Virus record (IMG/VR): IMGVR_UViG_3300047546_000963
Coordinates: 1 to 23,267 of that record
DNA from: a virus
Strand: one strand, 5' to 3'
DNA length: 23,267 nucleotides
In this document: piece by piece, positions 1 to 6,322 of the stretch
Layout: every line of letters begins with the position of its first letter
Position numbering within the stretch: the stretch's first letter is position 1
Translations under genes and position numbers: made by a program
The notes under the pieces: generated by a model
The model's input: only the letters and a program-made list of their open reading frames with translations
The model's database searches: none
What the model was told of the DNA's origin: nothing

Positions 1-33
1 CATTGGGTGACATCGATATGTTGAAGGTGGGGG

Positions 34-62
34 TTGACTGTCTCATAAAGATGACCGATACT
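34..62 (+). promoter_or_regulatory. sigma70-type promoter for the LuxR-like/integrase pair
   Basis: A -35 box TTGACT (34-39) and a -10 box GATACT (57-62) are separated by exactly 17 bases. Transcription would start near 69, inside the inverted repeat at 67-86, and the first gene begins at 105 with a strong Shine-Dalgarno. The boxes are read directly; promoter activity is inferred. Confidence 0.6.
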
Positions 63-66
63 CTCA

Positions 67-86
67 TTGTCACACTTAGGTGACAA
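67..86. promoter_or_regulatory. operator: perfect inverted repeat TTGTCAC-N6-GTGACAA
   Basis: Two 7-base arms, TTGTCAC (67-73) and GTGACAA (80-86), are exact reverse complements around a 6-base spacer. The repeat covers the expected transcription start of the 34-62 promoter, the usual place for a repressor site. A further half-site GTGACAT lies upstream at 7-13. The same half-site recurs at the promoters near 7548 and 10260-10313. Confidence 0.6.
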
Positions 87-104
87 CCTCAGGAGGGTAG
101 CGAT

Positions 105-539
105 ATGCGTTCCCAGCAGGACATTGAAACGATTTACAAAAGACTGGCTGCACTTGAAGCCAACGTGCAGATGTTGGCCAACATGCTCAGGGTGCATCCA
201 CATCAAGGGCCACCAGTTGCCGAGACAAGCACCGACTTCGCCGCGTTTGGCGTGATGACACCAAAGCAGAACGCGACATTACAGATGATCTTGAGAGGTG
301 CGAGGAACAAAGAGATCGCTGACAGATTCGGAGTCACTGAAAGCACGGCCAAGATATATCTCACGGGAATCATGCGACACGTTGGCGTGACCAACAGAGC
401 CGCAGTCATTATGAAGATGAGCGCACCGTTCAAAGAGATTAGTGCAGATGAGTATCGACGAATCACAACTGTGCCGAAAGATTGGGACTTGAATTGGAAC
501 AGGCATAAGAGCTTGAAGGGATTGGAAAGGAGAGCGTGA
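105..539 (+). CDS. stand-alone LuxR/GerE-type HTH protein
   Basis: This 144-residue protein is probably a DNA-binding transcription regulator. The C-terminal half, about residues 48-105, fits the LuxR/GerE four-helix HTH: a MTPKQ entry, then an IADRFGVTESTAKIYL recognition segment. The N-terminal 35 residues look like a short amphipathic helix (IYKRLAALEANVQMLANML) that could dimerise; no receiver or autoinducer-binding domain is present. The ATG follows AGGAGG at a good distance. The stop overlaps the integrase start (GTGA), so the two are probably translationally coupled. That position next to int suggests a role in controlling integration or excision, which is inference. It is not shaped like a classical CI or Xis protein. 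Confidence 0.75.
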   Translation: MRSQQDIETIYKRLAALEANVQMLANMLRVHPHQGPPVAETSTDFAAFGVMTPKQNATLQMILRGARNKEIADRFGVTESTAKIYLTGIMRHVGVTNRAAVIMKMSAPFKEISADEYRRITTVPKDWDLNWNRHKSLKGLERRA

Positions 540-1690
540 TGCTGAAGTTGAGCATGACAAAAACAAGTTGGGTAGTGAGTGGAACAGTAGCGGGGCAGCG
601 CATACGCAAAGCGTTGAAAGGTATTCCTCCGAGAAAGGAATACAAAGCTGATGCGCAACGTGCGTTGATGGAGTTGGAGCGAGCGGCGTTTAGTGGGACG
701 GGCGCTAAACAGTTTACGTTTGATGAGTGCGCGCAGCACTACGAAACATTCAAGCGTAGAGAGGGGCGCAGCATGGATGGCATCACGCCCTATGTGACAC
801 GATTGATTGCTGCGTTTGGCAAGAGAAGTGCGTCGAGCATTACTGCGTTAGATGCAACGATGTATGCGAATGACCTCGGACGAGTGCAAGCTGGGACTAT
901 TCGCAGACACCTCGTTGCGCTGAAGGCGATTCTCAATCATGCGAATAAGCACGGCATGCTGGATGTTGTGCCAAGGATTGAGTTGCCACGAGCTGATGAT
1001 GCGAGAGATCAACACCTTGAGATTGACGAGATCGATGCTGTGTTGGCATGGGTCAAGACGAATAGGTCGGCGCACTACATGGCGTTGACGATGCTGATTG
1101 ATACTGGGCTACGACTGAATGAGTTGCTCAGGTTGCAATGGCGTGATGTGGCGACGGACAAGATCGTTGTGCAAAGGGTGAGTCACGGCAAGGCCAAGAC
1201 ACGGACAGTCCCCCTGTCCAAGCGTGCGCAGGCTGCGCTTGCTGGGTGTGGTGCGACCAGCTTTGTGGGTAGCGTGGTGCTGAATGCGAGTGGCGGCGCA
1301 TACAAGGATAGGCATGACGCTGCGAGACGCTGGCGCTCTGCCCTATGGGCTGCGTGCGATGCGCTGAAGATTCCTCGGCTGAGACTGCATGATCTACGGC
1401 ACACGTTTGCGTATCAGGCGGCAACGCATGGCGCAGACCTCGGAGATTTGCAGGGGATGATGGGGCATGCGAACGTGTCGATGACCATGCGTTACAGGGG
1501 ATTCATACCCAATAGAGCGCAGGCAATCATCCAAGACTTTGGCAGGATTCTGCCAAGTGACACGAAGACACAACCAAAAAGAAAGGAGGAAAGCCTTGAA
1601 AGCCTTGCTGTGATTGGTAGGCGCGATTGGACTCGAACCAACGACCCCCACCATGTCAAGACTGAAGATGATGATACTCTATCAGAGTGA
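536..1690 (+). CDS. int: phage tyrosine recombinase (integrase)
   Basis: This site-specific recombinase would join attP to a host tRNA gene. It is 384 residues, normal for the family. The N-terminal part has a core-binding-type region at about residues 60-145, and the catalytic domain spans about 160-335. Active-site residues are visible: Arg193 in TGLRLNELLRL, Lys219 in HGKAKTR, His285 and Arg288 in HDLRHTFA, His311 in GHANVSM and Tyr320 in MRYRGF. The start is GTG 536 or ATG 539, overlapping the LuxR-like gene stop. The last ~20 residues (from GRRDWTRTND) are the antisense translation of a tRNA 3' half, so attP lies inside the gene. After integration the C-terminus beyond the core would be read from host DNA. 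Residues 344-360 are a Lys/Glu-rich linker. Confidence 0.93.
   Translation: MMLKLSMTKTSWVVSGTVAGQRIRKALKGIPPRKEYKADAQRALMELERAAFSGTGAKQFTFDECAQHYETFKRREGRSMDGITPYVTRLIAAFGKRSASSITALDATMYANDLGRVQAGTIRRHLVALKAILNHANKHGMLDVVPRIELPRADDARDQHLEIDEIDAVLAWVKTNRSAHYMALTMLIDTGLRLNELLRLQWRDVATDKIVVQRVSHGKAKTRTVPLSKRAQAALAGCGATSFVGSVVLNASGGAYKDRHDAARRWRSALWAACDALKIPRLRLHDLRHTFAYQAATHGADLGDLQGMMGHANVSMTMRYRGFIPNRAQAIIQDFGRILPSDTKTQPKRKEESLESLAVIGRRDWTRTNDPHHVKTEDDDTLSE
1591..1608. repeat. tandem 9-base repeat beside attP
   Basis: AAGCCTTGA (1591-1599) is followed directly by AAGCCTTGC (1600-1608), inside the integrase 3' end and 7 bases before the attachment core. A strong Shine-Dalgarno-like AAGGAGG sits just upstream at 1583-1589 but leads only to a few codons in another frame. 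The repeat may be a protein-binding element of the att region or chance. Confidence 0.35.
1615..1660 (-). other. attP: attP core: 3' half of tRNA-Val(GAC)
   Basis: Read on the minus strand, these 46 bases fold as the 3' portion of a tRNA: loop TTGACAT with anticodon GAC, anticodon 3' stem GGTGG, variable loop GGGTC, T-arm GTTGG/TTCGAGT/CCAAT, acceptor strand CGCGCCT, discriminator A and encoded CCA. The 5' half is absent: the sequence upstream of the loop does not pair properly with GGTGG. This is the classic core that restores an intact tRNA after integration. Phage genes on both sides show the site is unjoined. Assignment to valine rests on the anticodon read from the loop; the chromosomal attB is not in the window. 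Confidence 0.85.
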
Positions 1691-1692
1691 GT

Positions 1693-1738
1693 CAACTTCG
1701 TCACAACTTATATGCTGTAAAGAACAACTTGCGCAAGT
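1693..1738. promoter_or_regulatory. candidate integrase arm-type sites right of attP
   Basis: CAACTT occurs three times, at 1693-1698, 1704-1709 and 1725-1730, with start-to-start spacings of 11 and 21 bases, close to one and two helical turns. The last copy runs into a perfect 12-base palindrome ACTTGCGCAAGT (1727-1738). Position and phasing resemble arm-binding sites of lambda-type integrases. Binding is inference; the repeats are seen directly. This stretch is otherwise non-coding. Confidence 0.4.
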
Positions 1739-1774
1739 CAACCACTTCTTATCTGAAAGGGAAAGGGCAGGAAA

Positions 1775-1966
1775 ATGACAGACTACATTGTCATTCTCAA
1801 CGAGATCATCAAAAACCTCGATGTCAGCCTAGCGGTCTTGGACGCATCATTGTCCAAGGACATGGGAGAAGAGCTGTTAGTTGAAATGAAGATGAAGTTA
1901 CACGAGGCAATTACTGCCTACGAACACATCACTCACCAAGCACCTTATCGGCCACCGCATTCTTGA
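1775..1966 (+). CDS. small acidic hypothetical protein
   Basis: A 63-residue protein of unknown function with a hydrophobic, helical N-terminus (YIVILNEIIKNLDVSLAVL) and an amphipathic middle. A weak AGGAA precedes the ATG. It is the only rightward gene after attP, and its 3' end overlaps the convergent gene at 1929-2129 by 38 bases. Small size and a weak ribosome site keep confidence modest; no family is recognised. Confidence 0.45.
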   Translation: MTDYIVILNEIIKNLDVSLAVLDASLSKDMGEELLVEMKMKLHEAITAYEHITHQAPYRPPHS

Positions 1967-2129
1967 GTATCGAGAGACTTCTCTCAAGGTGGGCGATGCG
2001 AGCAAGGGCGTCGCTCCACCTCTCAAAAAGAATGTCATGCCTGATTGTTCGATACAAGTTGTCAGCGCTGTATAGACATTCGGAGGCTTCGTCCATGCGC
2101 TCTTCTGTTTCTTCCATGTGGTTATCCAT
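1929..2129 (-). CDS. small helical hypothetical protein
   Basis: A 66-residue, mostly helical, acidic protein (starts MDNHMEETEERMD) with heptad-like spacing toward the C-terminus (ARIAHLERSLSILKNAV), suggesting a short coiled coil. It would be the last gene of the leftward operon. A second Met is four codons in; no strong Shine-Dalgarno is present for either. It converges on and overlaps the 1775-1966 gene. Function unknown. Confidence 0.45.
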   Translation of the reverse strand: MDNHMEETEERMDEASECLYSADNLYRTIRHDILFERWSDALARIAHLERSLSILKNAVADKVLGE

Positions 2130-2235
2130 GAAGAGTCCCCAGCCAATACGCTAGGCACACGCAAAAAATCCAAGTGCCAACATCGCTCATGTCAGCACCG
2201 CTTCGGAGGCTTCTTGCCTTTGCTCTTTTTCATGG

Positions 2236-2373
2236 TCACTTCTTGCGCTTGGGTGCGGCTTTGCGCTCACGCGCTTCCGTCTTTTTCGACTCAGACTTTT
2301 CGTGCTTCTTCATTGCTGCTTTGCTTGAGTAGGTTTCTTTGCCGCCATACTCTTTGATGCGCTTGGTTGCCAT
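2236..2373 (-). CDS. 45-residue lysine-rich basic protein
   Basis: This short gene reads MATKRIKEYGGKETYSSK and ends in APKRKK before TGA. A textbook AAGGAG lies 6 bases before the ATG, and the gene starts 9 bases after the endolysin stop, so it belongs to the same operon. The product is very basic and of low complexity, with runs of Lys, Arg and Glu. It could bind nucleic acid, but no known domain is recognised. Many phages carry such a protein next to the lysis or packaging genes. Confidence 0.6.
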   Translation of the reverse strand: MATKRIKEYGGKETYSSKAAMKKHEKSESKKTEARERKAAPKRKK

Positions 2374-2382
2374 GACTTCTCC

Positions 2383-2859
2383 TTATGCGTAGACCAAACC
2401 AGGTAGATAAACTGTCTTGCCATCCTTCTTGACGGCCGTGAGTTCCTGCTTCTTCAAGTCGGCAGGGTTGTAGGACACATGCACCCAGCCACTATCGGGA
2501 ACACCGATGGTGTAGAACTCAAGGATGAGCTGCGTGTAGTTGAGATTGTCTTTGATGAACAGAGCCAACTCGTGGTTGGGAACACCTGGGATTTCAATGT
2601 CTGCTGCCATGCCTCGTGTGTGGTCAGATGGCTTTGCACCTTGCACACCGCCCACCGCTGCGTTGACTGCGAGAGAGCGATAGCCGCTGTTGACCTTGAC
2701 GCCTTTGCCGTAGTGGTCACGCACGGGTTGCAAGACCTCCTCGCATAGACGCTTGAGGTTTGCTGTGACCTCATCGTCGGGAGTGTTGTCGATGTTCTGG
2801 CGCAAAGCGGTCTCGCTCTTGCACATTTCTGCGAGGCTGAAGTTATTTGTCAGTTGCAT
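2383..2859 (-). CDS. endolysin, M15-type D,D/L,D-peptidase
   Basis: This 158-residue protein would cut peptide cross-links of host peptidoglycan at the end of infection. It fits the peptidase M15A/M15_3 family: VNSGYRS at 56-62, the zinc-ligand motif SDHTRGMAADI with His80 and Asp87, and a later His127 in WVHVSY. No signal peptide is visible, so export depends on the holin just upstream. The ATG at 2859 is chosen because GGAGAG sits just before it; an upstream in-frame Met at 2913 has no such site and adds a basic tail. The start overlaps the holin gene end by 17 bases. Confidence 0.85.
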   Translation of the reverse strand: MQLTNNFSLAEMCKSETALRQNIDNTPDDEVTANLKRLCEEVLQPVRDHYGKGVKVNSGYRSLAVNAAVGGVQGAKPSDHTRGMAADIEIPGVPNHELALFIKDNLNYTQLILEFYTIGVPDSGWVHVSYNPADLKKQELTAVKKDGKTVYLPGLVYA

Positions 2860-3265
2860 CTTTGCTCTCCTTGTCTTTCTTGCCACCCATGATCTTTTCC
2901 AAAGTGCGGCCACCGAAGTAGGCGCTCATAATCAACATGCCCCACTGCCCCATCAGTTCGACATAGGCTTGGTTGACGTTCACATTTACAGCGGAGAACC
3001 CTGCGAACAGGGTGTAGATGACAAGGATGTAGATCAGAGTCATCGGTCGAATGTTCTTGGAGAGCCAAGAGTCCGACTTCATGTCGGCCTCCCAGCGCTT
3101 GGAGACCTCGGCCTGCTCTGCCATGTCAGCTTGAATCTGTGCGAGTTCGCCCTTTTGCTGCATCTCCATGAGTGCTGCTTGAGCTTGAGCTTTGGCTGCG
3201 GGATCGGGAATTACTCTGTCAAGAATCTTCCCGCCCACTTCAAGAAGTGCGCCGATTGGAAACAT
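2843..3265 (-). CDS. holin of the GTA/3TM type
   Basis: A 140-residue inner-membrane protein resembling the holin family PF11351 (GTA_holin_3TM), which lets the endolysin reach the wall. A charged helical region (about 20-65) is followed by the family-typical SWLSKNIRPMTLIYI and two membrane segments near 74-95 and 106-120. The tail KKDKESKDATDK is charged, as usual for a cytoplasmic holin end. AGGAGG precedes the ATG. It is packed between the DUF4337-like gene (1-base gap) and the endolysin (17-base overlap), as a lysis cassette should be. Confidence 0.8.
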   Translation of the reverse strand: MFPIGALLEVGGKILDRVIPDPAAKAQAQAALMEMQQKGELAQIQADMAEQAEVSKRWEADMKSDSWLSKNIRPMTLIYILVIYTLFAGFSAVNVNVNQAYVELMGQWGMLIMSAYFGGRTLEKIMGGKKDKESKDATDK

Positions 3266-3266
3266 A

Positions 3267-3722
3267 TCAACCTCCTACAAACAAAAAGTGCGCGTTCAAA
3301 AACGATGCGATACCCAAGACACCGACAACAATCGACGCCCAGTAGAGGGGCATGGCGATGGCGAGGATGGCTGCTGTAGACAAGACAATCCCGATTTGCA
3401 GCAGGCTGCCTGCGTAGGTGAACCACGGGCTGCGCTTGCGTGCTTGTTCGCGCTCGGCTTCGAGAGCTTTTGCGCGGGCCGAGATTTCTGATTTGTCTTG
3501 CTCCATGCGGGCGGCGTCAGCCTTCCTGCCTGAGGTCTCGTAGATCACGCCACGAATGTTCTTTGCCTGATACCACGCCCACTGGTTGTTTGCCTCGATG
3601 GTGTTGGTCAGAATCTTGCCGCTGTTGCTGTTGCCCAGCAGCGTGTTGATTGCCAAGACAGCAGCAAAGATGCTGATGCTGATCGCAGCCAGGGCTTTGA
3701 TTTCCTTTTCAGTTTTTGCCAT
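3267..3722 (-). CDS. DUF4337-like membrane protein
   Basis: A 151-residue membrane protein with an N-terminal hydrophobic segment (about 10-29), the segment NQWAWYQAKNIRGVIYE near residue 46 that recalls DUF4337 proteins, a charged coiled-coil stretch (75-97) and two C-terminal membrane helices (100-148). DUF4337 has no established biochemical role that I can cite. It sits between a coiled-coil membrane protein and the holin, so a part in lysis or membrane modification is possible but inferred. Confidence 0.65.
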   Translation of the reverse strand: MAKTEKEIKALAAISISIFAAVLAINTLLGNSNSGKILTNTIEANNQWAWYQAKNIRGVIYETSGRKADAARMEQDKSEISARAKALEAEREQARKRSPWFTYAGSLLQIGIVLSTAAILAIAMPLYWASIVVGVLGIASFLNAHFLFVGG

Positions 3723-4232
3723 TTACTTTCCCAGTGGGTTGACTGTTGCGCGACGCAAGACTTGCATCTCTGTGCGCAAAGACTGATTGGTAGTCTCAAG
3801 CTCGGAGCGAATGCCAGCGAGCGCAGCGCGGGATTCCTTTTGCGAACCCTCTGCGATTGCCTTGGTCTCGCGGGCGAGAGCGATGGCGTCGCTTGCCTTC
3901 TCCGACACACGGATCATGGCTTCGCTGAGTTGCACTTGGCGTTCTTTGATTGCGTTCAGCTCGATTGTCTTGGCCGACAGCTCACTTGTTCGAGCTGCCT
4001 GCTCTTGATCGAGACGCACGCGCAGCTCGGCAAGTTCCTTCGATTGACTTGCCGCACGCTTGACGATCTCCTTGTTCTCATCAATCACCGAGACCATCTC
4101 GTTGTAACGAGTTATTGCGGTGTATCCGCCGAAGAACACGCTCGGAATCACGGTGAAGAGCGTCCCCCAAATCACCGTCGGATTCGAGGAAAAGGCTTTC
4201 AAAAAGTTCGTAGCGTCTTCGAGTTTCATCAT
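3723..4232 (-). CDS. single-pass membrane coiled-coil protein, possible inner-membrane spanin
   Basis: A 169-residue protein starting MMKLEDATNF. One membrane segment lies at about 20-42 (VIWGTLFTVIPSVFFGGY), followed by about 100 residues of charged, heptad-rich helix (ELAELRVRLDQEQAARTSEL and on). This layout, next to holin and endolysin, is what an Rz-like inner-membrane spanin looks like, but no clear lipoprotein partner was found, so the role is inference. The start is ATG 4232 or 4229 after AAAGGC; an in-frame ATG at 4268 would add a Ser/Arg-rich tail without support. Its first 152 bases overlap the 3' end of the upstream open frame in another frame. Confidence 0.6.
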   Translation of the reverse strand: MMKLEDATNFLKAFSSNPTVIWGTLFTVIPSVFFGGYTAITRYNEMVSVIDENKEIVKRAASQSKELAELRVRLDQEQAARTSELSAKTIELNAIKERQVQLSEAMIRVSEKASDAIALARETKAIAEGSQKESRAALAGIRSELETTNQSLRTEMQVLRRATVNPLGK

Positions 4233-5124
4233 CTTGCCTTTGTTGCAGCTCGAAGATCGGGAAGACATCGGGCTGCTTGAGTCCAGGCTTCACGAACAAC
4301 TCCAAAGACATCACCAATCCAAAACCTGGGACAAGTGTTTTGCCTGGAGTTGGGGGTTTCAATCCCGTTCCAAGAGAAGCCTCTTGCTTCGTATTGTCTT
4401 GGGGTGGTGCAGGTTTGTCGTCCTTGCGTGCAGGCGCACCTCCGCTATCCCTCTCTCTTGGTCTCTCTTGTGGAGGTGGGGGCGCAGAAGGTGGAGGCGG
4501 CGGAGGTGGTGGTGGCGCAGCGGGAGGCGGAGGCGGAGGCGGTAGCGCCAACGGACTTGTTGGATTCAGAGGTGAAACAGGTGACGATGGATTCGTCGGA
4601 TTGACCAATGTTTTTACGCAGCTGTTTGAAGTCGTCGTCCATGCACCCCACACCGCCGCTCCGTATGGATCGGGACAAGTGGCCATACGGGTCTGGGTAA
4701 TTGAACCTGTATAGCCAGTAGGACAAGACAGACTCTGTGACTCGCTTGAGACTTGACATGTTGGGAGCCTTACGCACGTTGATGCGGTGGTGACCCACGG
4801 CCCCCACAAGGGGGACGTGGAATAGGTATCTGGACAATAGGACTGTCTTGTCTGGGTGGTTGAACCAACATACCCTGCGGGGCATGCGATGGTCTGCGTC
4901 TCAGGCGCAAGCGGCACGCACTTTGGGGCAGCGCCGCTGCACCCAGCCATCGTTGGCCAGATGTTGCACACCATCTGCTGGCATTGCGTCAGCGTATAAG
5001 TTCCATACGCCTGAACTGTTGAGTAGTCAGGCGAGCCAGCACCTCCTCCAATCGAGCAATAGTTCTGCGCTAGTGCGTTAATTGGGAGAAGGAGCAGGAG
5101 CAGGAGGCGTCCAAGTCTTTCCAT
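4081..5124 (-). CDS. secreted Cys-rich repeat/polyproline protein
   Basis: A 347-residue open frame starting with a signal peptide (MERLGRLLLLLLLPINALAQ). The mature part holds two copies of a Cys-rich module: CPAGYVGSTTQTR with C and WGPWVTTASTC, then CPTGYTGSITQTR with C and WGAWTTTSNSC. A low-complexity run with two long proline blocks follows, then a charged, Lys/Pro-rich stretch and GKTLVPGFGLVMSLELFV. Such modules occur in adhesins and phage attachment proteins, so a periplasmic or surface role is likely; the exact job is unknown. The last ~50 residues overlap the next gene out of frame and look like shadow translation, so the real end or a programmed shift deserves a check. The start lacks a good Shine-Dalgarno and overlaps the upstream gene by 47 bases. 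Confidence 0.6.
   Translation of the reverse strand: MERLGRLLLLLLLPINALAQNYCSIGGGAGSPDYSTVQAYGTYTLTQCQQMVCNIWPTMAGCSGAAPKCVPLAPETQTIACPAGYVGSTTQTRQSYCPDTYSTSPLWGPWVTTASTCVRLPTCQVSSESQSLSCPTGYTGSITQTRMATCPDPYGAAVWGAWTTTSNSCVKTLVNPTNPSSPVSPLNPTSPLALPPPPPPPAAPPPPPPPPPSAPPPPQERPRERDSGGAPARKDDKPAPPQDNTKQEASLGTGLKPPTPGKTLVPGFGLVMSLELFVKPGLKQPDVFPIFELQQRQDDETRRRYELFESLFLESDGDLGDALHRDSERVLRRIHRNNSLQRDGLGD
4471..4545. repeat. GGN-rich low-complexity tract encoding polyproline
   Basis: On the plus strand this is an imperfect run of GGAGGC/GGTGGT units; on the coding (minus) strand it is CCN codons giving two proline blocks separated by alanines. Such tracts are prone to slippage and ribosome stalling. 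Confidence 0.75.
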
Positions 5125-5539
5125 ACAACTGGTGGAACCTTTCGGGTTTCATCTTGAACCACGCCAACCTTGCGGTATCTCCAATGGAGCCACCGATTGG
5201 ACAAGGCGACCCGCTCATCTCCATCGCACGCCACACTTTGTCGTCGTCGCACAAGACAGAAACTGCTGCGACCTTGAGGCCCAGGTCATTGAGCGTCTTG
5301 GCCAACTTGATGCGCACGCAGTTGTCATCAAGCAAGACAGTGCCTCCGCTGACTCCAAAGATGGTGGTCGATACAGAACCAGCCACTGGGATGGCGCACA
5401 CGTCTTGGCTGAACGCAGACATCGATGGTGCGATTGCTGACGGCGGCGGCTGACCTTTGTAGTTAATGGTCGTGTCTTGTGCGAGTGATTGGCCGATGGC
5501 TGCAATCCAGCACAACACGACGAGGGCTATGCGTTTCAT
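5078..5539 (-). CDS. small secreted hypothetical protein
   Basis: A 153-residue protein with a clear signal peptide (MKRIALVVLCWIAAIGQSLA, cut before QD). The mature part has four cysteines (in DVCAIPV, DDNCVRIK, SVLCDDDK and GSPCPIGG) that could form two disulfides, around KLAKTLNDLGLKVAAVSVLC. I recall this Cys pattern from unnamed phage proteins, but no function is known to me. The C-terminus is Pro/Ala-rich. Its start overlaps the preceding 53-residue gene, and its end overlaps the Cys-rich repeat protein by 47 bases. The pair may work together outside the inner membrane. Confidence 0.65.
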   Translation of the reverse strand: MKRIALVVLCWIAAIGQSLAQDTTINYKGQPPPSAIAPSMSAFSQDVCAIPVAGSVSTTIFGVSGGTVLLDDNCVRIKLAKTLNDLGLKVAAVSVLCDDDKVWRAMEMSGSPCPIGGSIGDTARLAWFKMKPERFHQLYGKTWTPPAPAPSPN

Positions 5540-5697
5540 TTCTTGCCTCCGAGAATTGCGCCAGCGATTGCTTGGTGACGCTGGTTACGCTCGGCTTTCG
5601 ATGCGGGTTCGCCACGAGAGCGAGCCTCCAACTTTTCTTTGACCTTCGCTTCAACCTTTGCGCGAATCTGAGCTGCAAGTTTATCGTTGACTTTCAT
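5536..5697 (-). CDS. 53-residue basic helical protein
   Basis: Starts MKVNDKLAAQIRAKVEAKVK and ends AILGGKK. GGAG lies 8 bases before the ATG. Both gene ends overlap their neighbours by a few bases (stop-start overlaps at 5694-5697 and 5536-5539), strong support that the frame is used. The product is highly charged and predicted helical, with no recognised domain. Confidence 0.65.
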   Translation of the reverse strand: MKVNDKLAAQIRAKVEAKVKEKLEARSRGEPASKAERNQRHQAIAGAILGGKK

Positions 5698-6182
5698 AGG
5701 TGTTCTCCAAATCGAATGATGAATGTGTAGCGGTCTGAACCAGCCGCTTTGACTTCGTGAACGTAGTCAGCGCTTGATGGCGCTAAGACGCATGTGCCTG
5801 CTGTTGGTTTGATGGTGACGCCCTGCTTCGGGAACACGGTCTCTCCACCATCGCACTCGTTGAGGAAAATAATTGCAGAGCTTGAAAAGAAATGACGAAC
5901 TGTCCACTCTCCATCCTCTGACCACACACCGTTGTCAGCATGCAAGTCCATCGATGATCCGCTGACATACTTCAAGACATGAGTGTTCTTGACCAGTGCA
6001 GGATTGCCAACAAGCAAGTTGGCAATCCGTGCCGTCATCTCATTCATCGGGAGATGAGCAACCATCGGGTTCTCACCGTGCATCTTCCCGTCGTATGTGG
6101 GCATGACAGAGCCGCGCTGCGCTTGGGCAATCAACCACTCGCGCTCGACCCTGTTGATGATGTTTGGTATGACGCGAATCAC
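5694..6182 (-). CDS. 2-oxoglutarate/Fe(II) oxygenase, prolyl-hydroxylase type
   Basis: A 162-residue dioxygenase of the P4Hc type, which couples 2-oxoglutarate decarboxylation to hydroxylation of a protein or nucleic-acid substrate. The iron triad is visible: His81 and Asp83 in LHADNG, and His142 in YVHEVKA. Arg151 in SDRYTF is placed to bind 2-oxoglutarate, and GGETVFP at 112-118 is the usual strand after the HxD. The start is GTG 6182, overlapping the upstream stop as GTGA. The substrate is unknown. A second, different member of the superfamily is encoded at 13607-14236. Confidence 0.85.
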   Translation of the reverse strand: MIRVIPNIINRVEREWLIAQAQRGSVMPTYDGKMHGENPMVAHLPMNEMTARIANLLVGNPALVKNTHVLKYVSGSSMDLHADNGVWSEDGEWTVRHFFSSSAIIFLNECDGGETVFPKQGVTIKPTAGTCVLAPSSADYVHEVKAAGSDRYTFIIRFGEHL

Positions 6183-6322
6183 CGCTGACCCTTCTTGGTG
6201 TTCGCTGCTTTGACTGCGCGGTTGCGATACATCTCACGCTTCTCGATGGGCGCAAGATTCTTTGTGGGCTTAGGCTTTTTCTTCATGGCATTTGTCATGC
6301 CGTTGGTCATTGCGTTTTTCAT
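6179..6322 (-). CDS. 47-residue basic protein
   Basis: Reads MKNAMTNGMTNAMKKKPKPT and ends ANTKKGQR. It starts with an ATGA overlap on the NrdR-like gene and ends with a GTGA overlap on the oxygenase, so coupling rather than a strong Shine-Dalgarno supports it. Lysine-rich with several internal Mets, so the true start could be at Met5, 9 or 13. No family recognised. Confidence 0.5.
   Translation of the reverse strand: MKNAMTNGMTNAMKKKPKPTKNLAPIEKREMYRNRAVKAANTKKGQR

Noticed and set aside
545-570. Two AAGTTG words at the start of int as integrase arm sites
   Set aside because: More than 1 kb from the core and without helical phasing to it; probably coincidence.
1615-1660. A functional tRNA gene
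   Set aside because: Only the 3' half is present; there is no D-arm or 5' acceptor strand.
1394-1704. Leftward open frames across the integrase 3' end and attP
   Set aside because: They are antisense to int, and the tRNA fragment explains the sequence; no ribosome site was found.
2192-2233. A 13-codon leftward frame (MKKSKGKKPPKRC) just after the 45-residue basic gene
   Set aside because: Too short, no convincing Shine-Dalgarno; close coupling alone is not enough to call a gene.
4120-4714. Rightward frames rich in Gly, Arg and Trp over the GGN tract
   Set aside because: They arise from low-complexity DNA opposite the polyproline codons; the leftward frame has a signal peptide and Cys modules.
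2843-5539. A classical nested Rz/Rz1 spanin pair
   Set aside because: The signal-peptide proteins lack a lipobox at the cleavage site (the sequence around Cys23 is ALAQNYC), so no outer-membrane lipoprotein partner can be shown.
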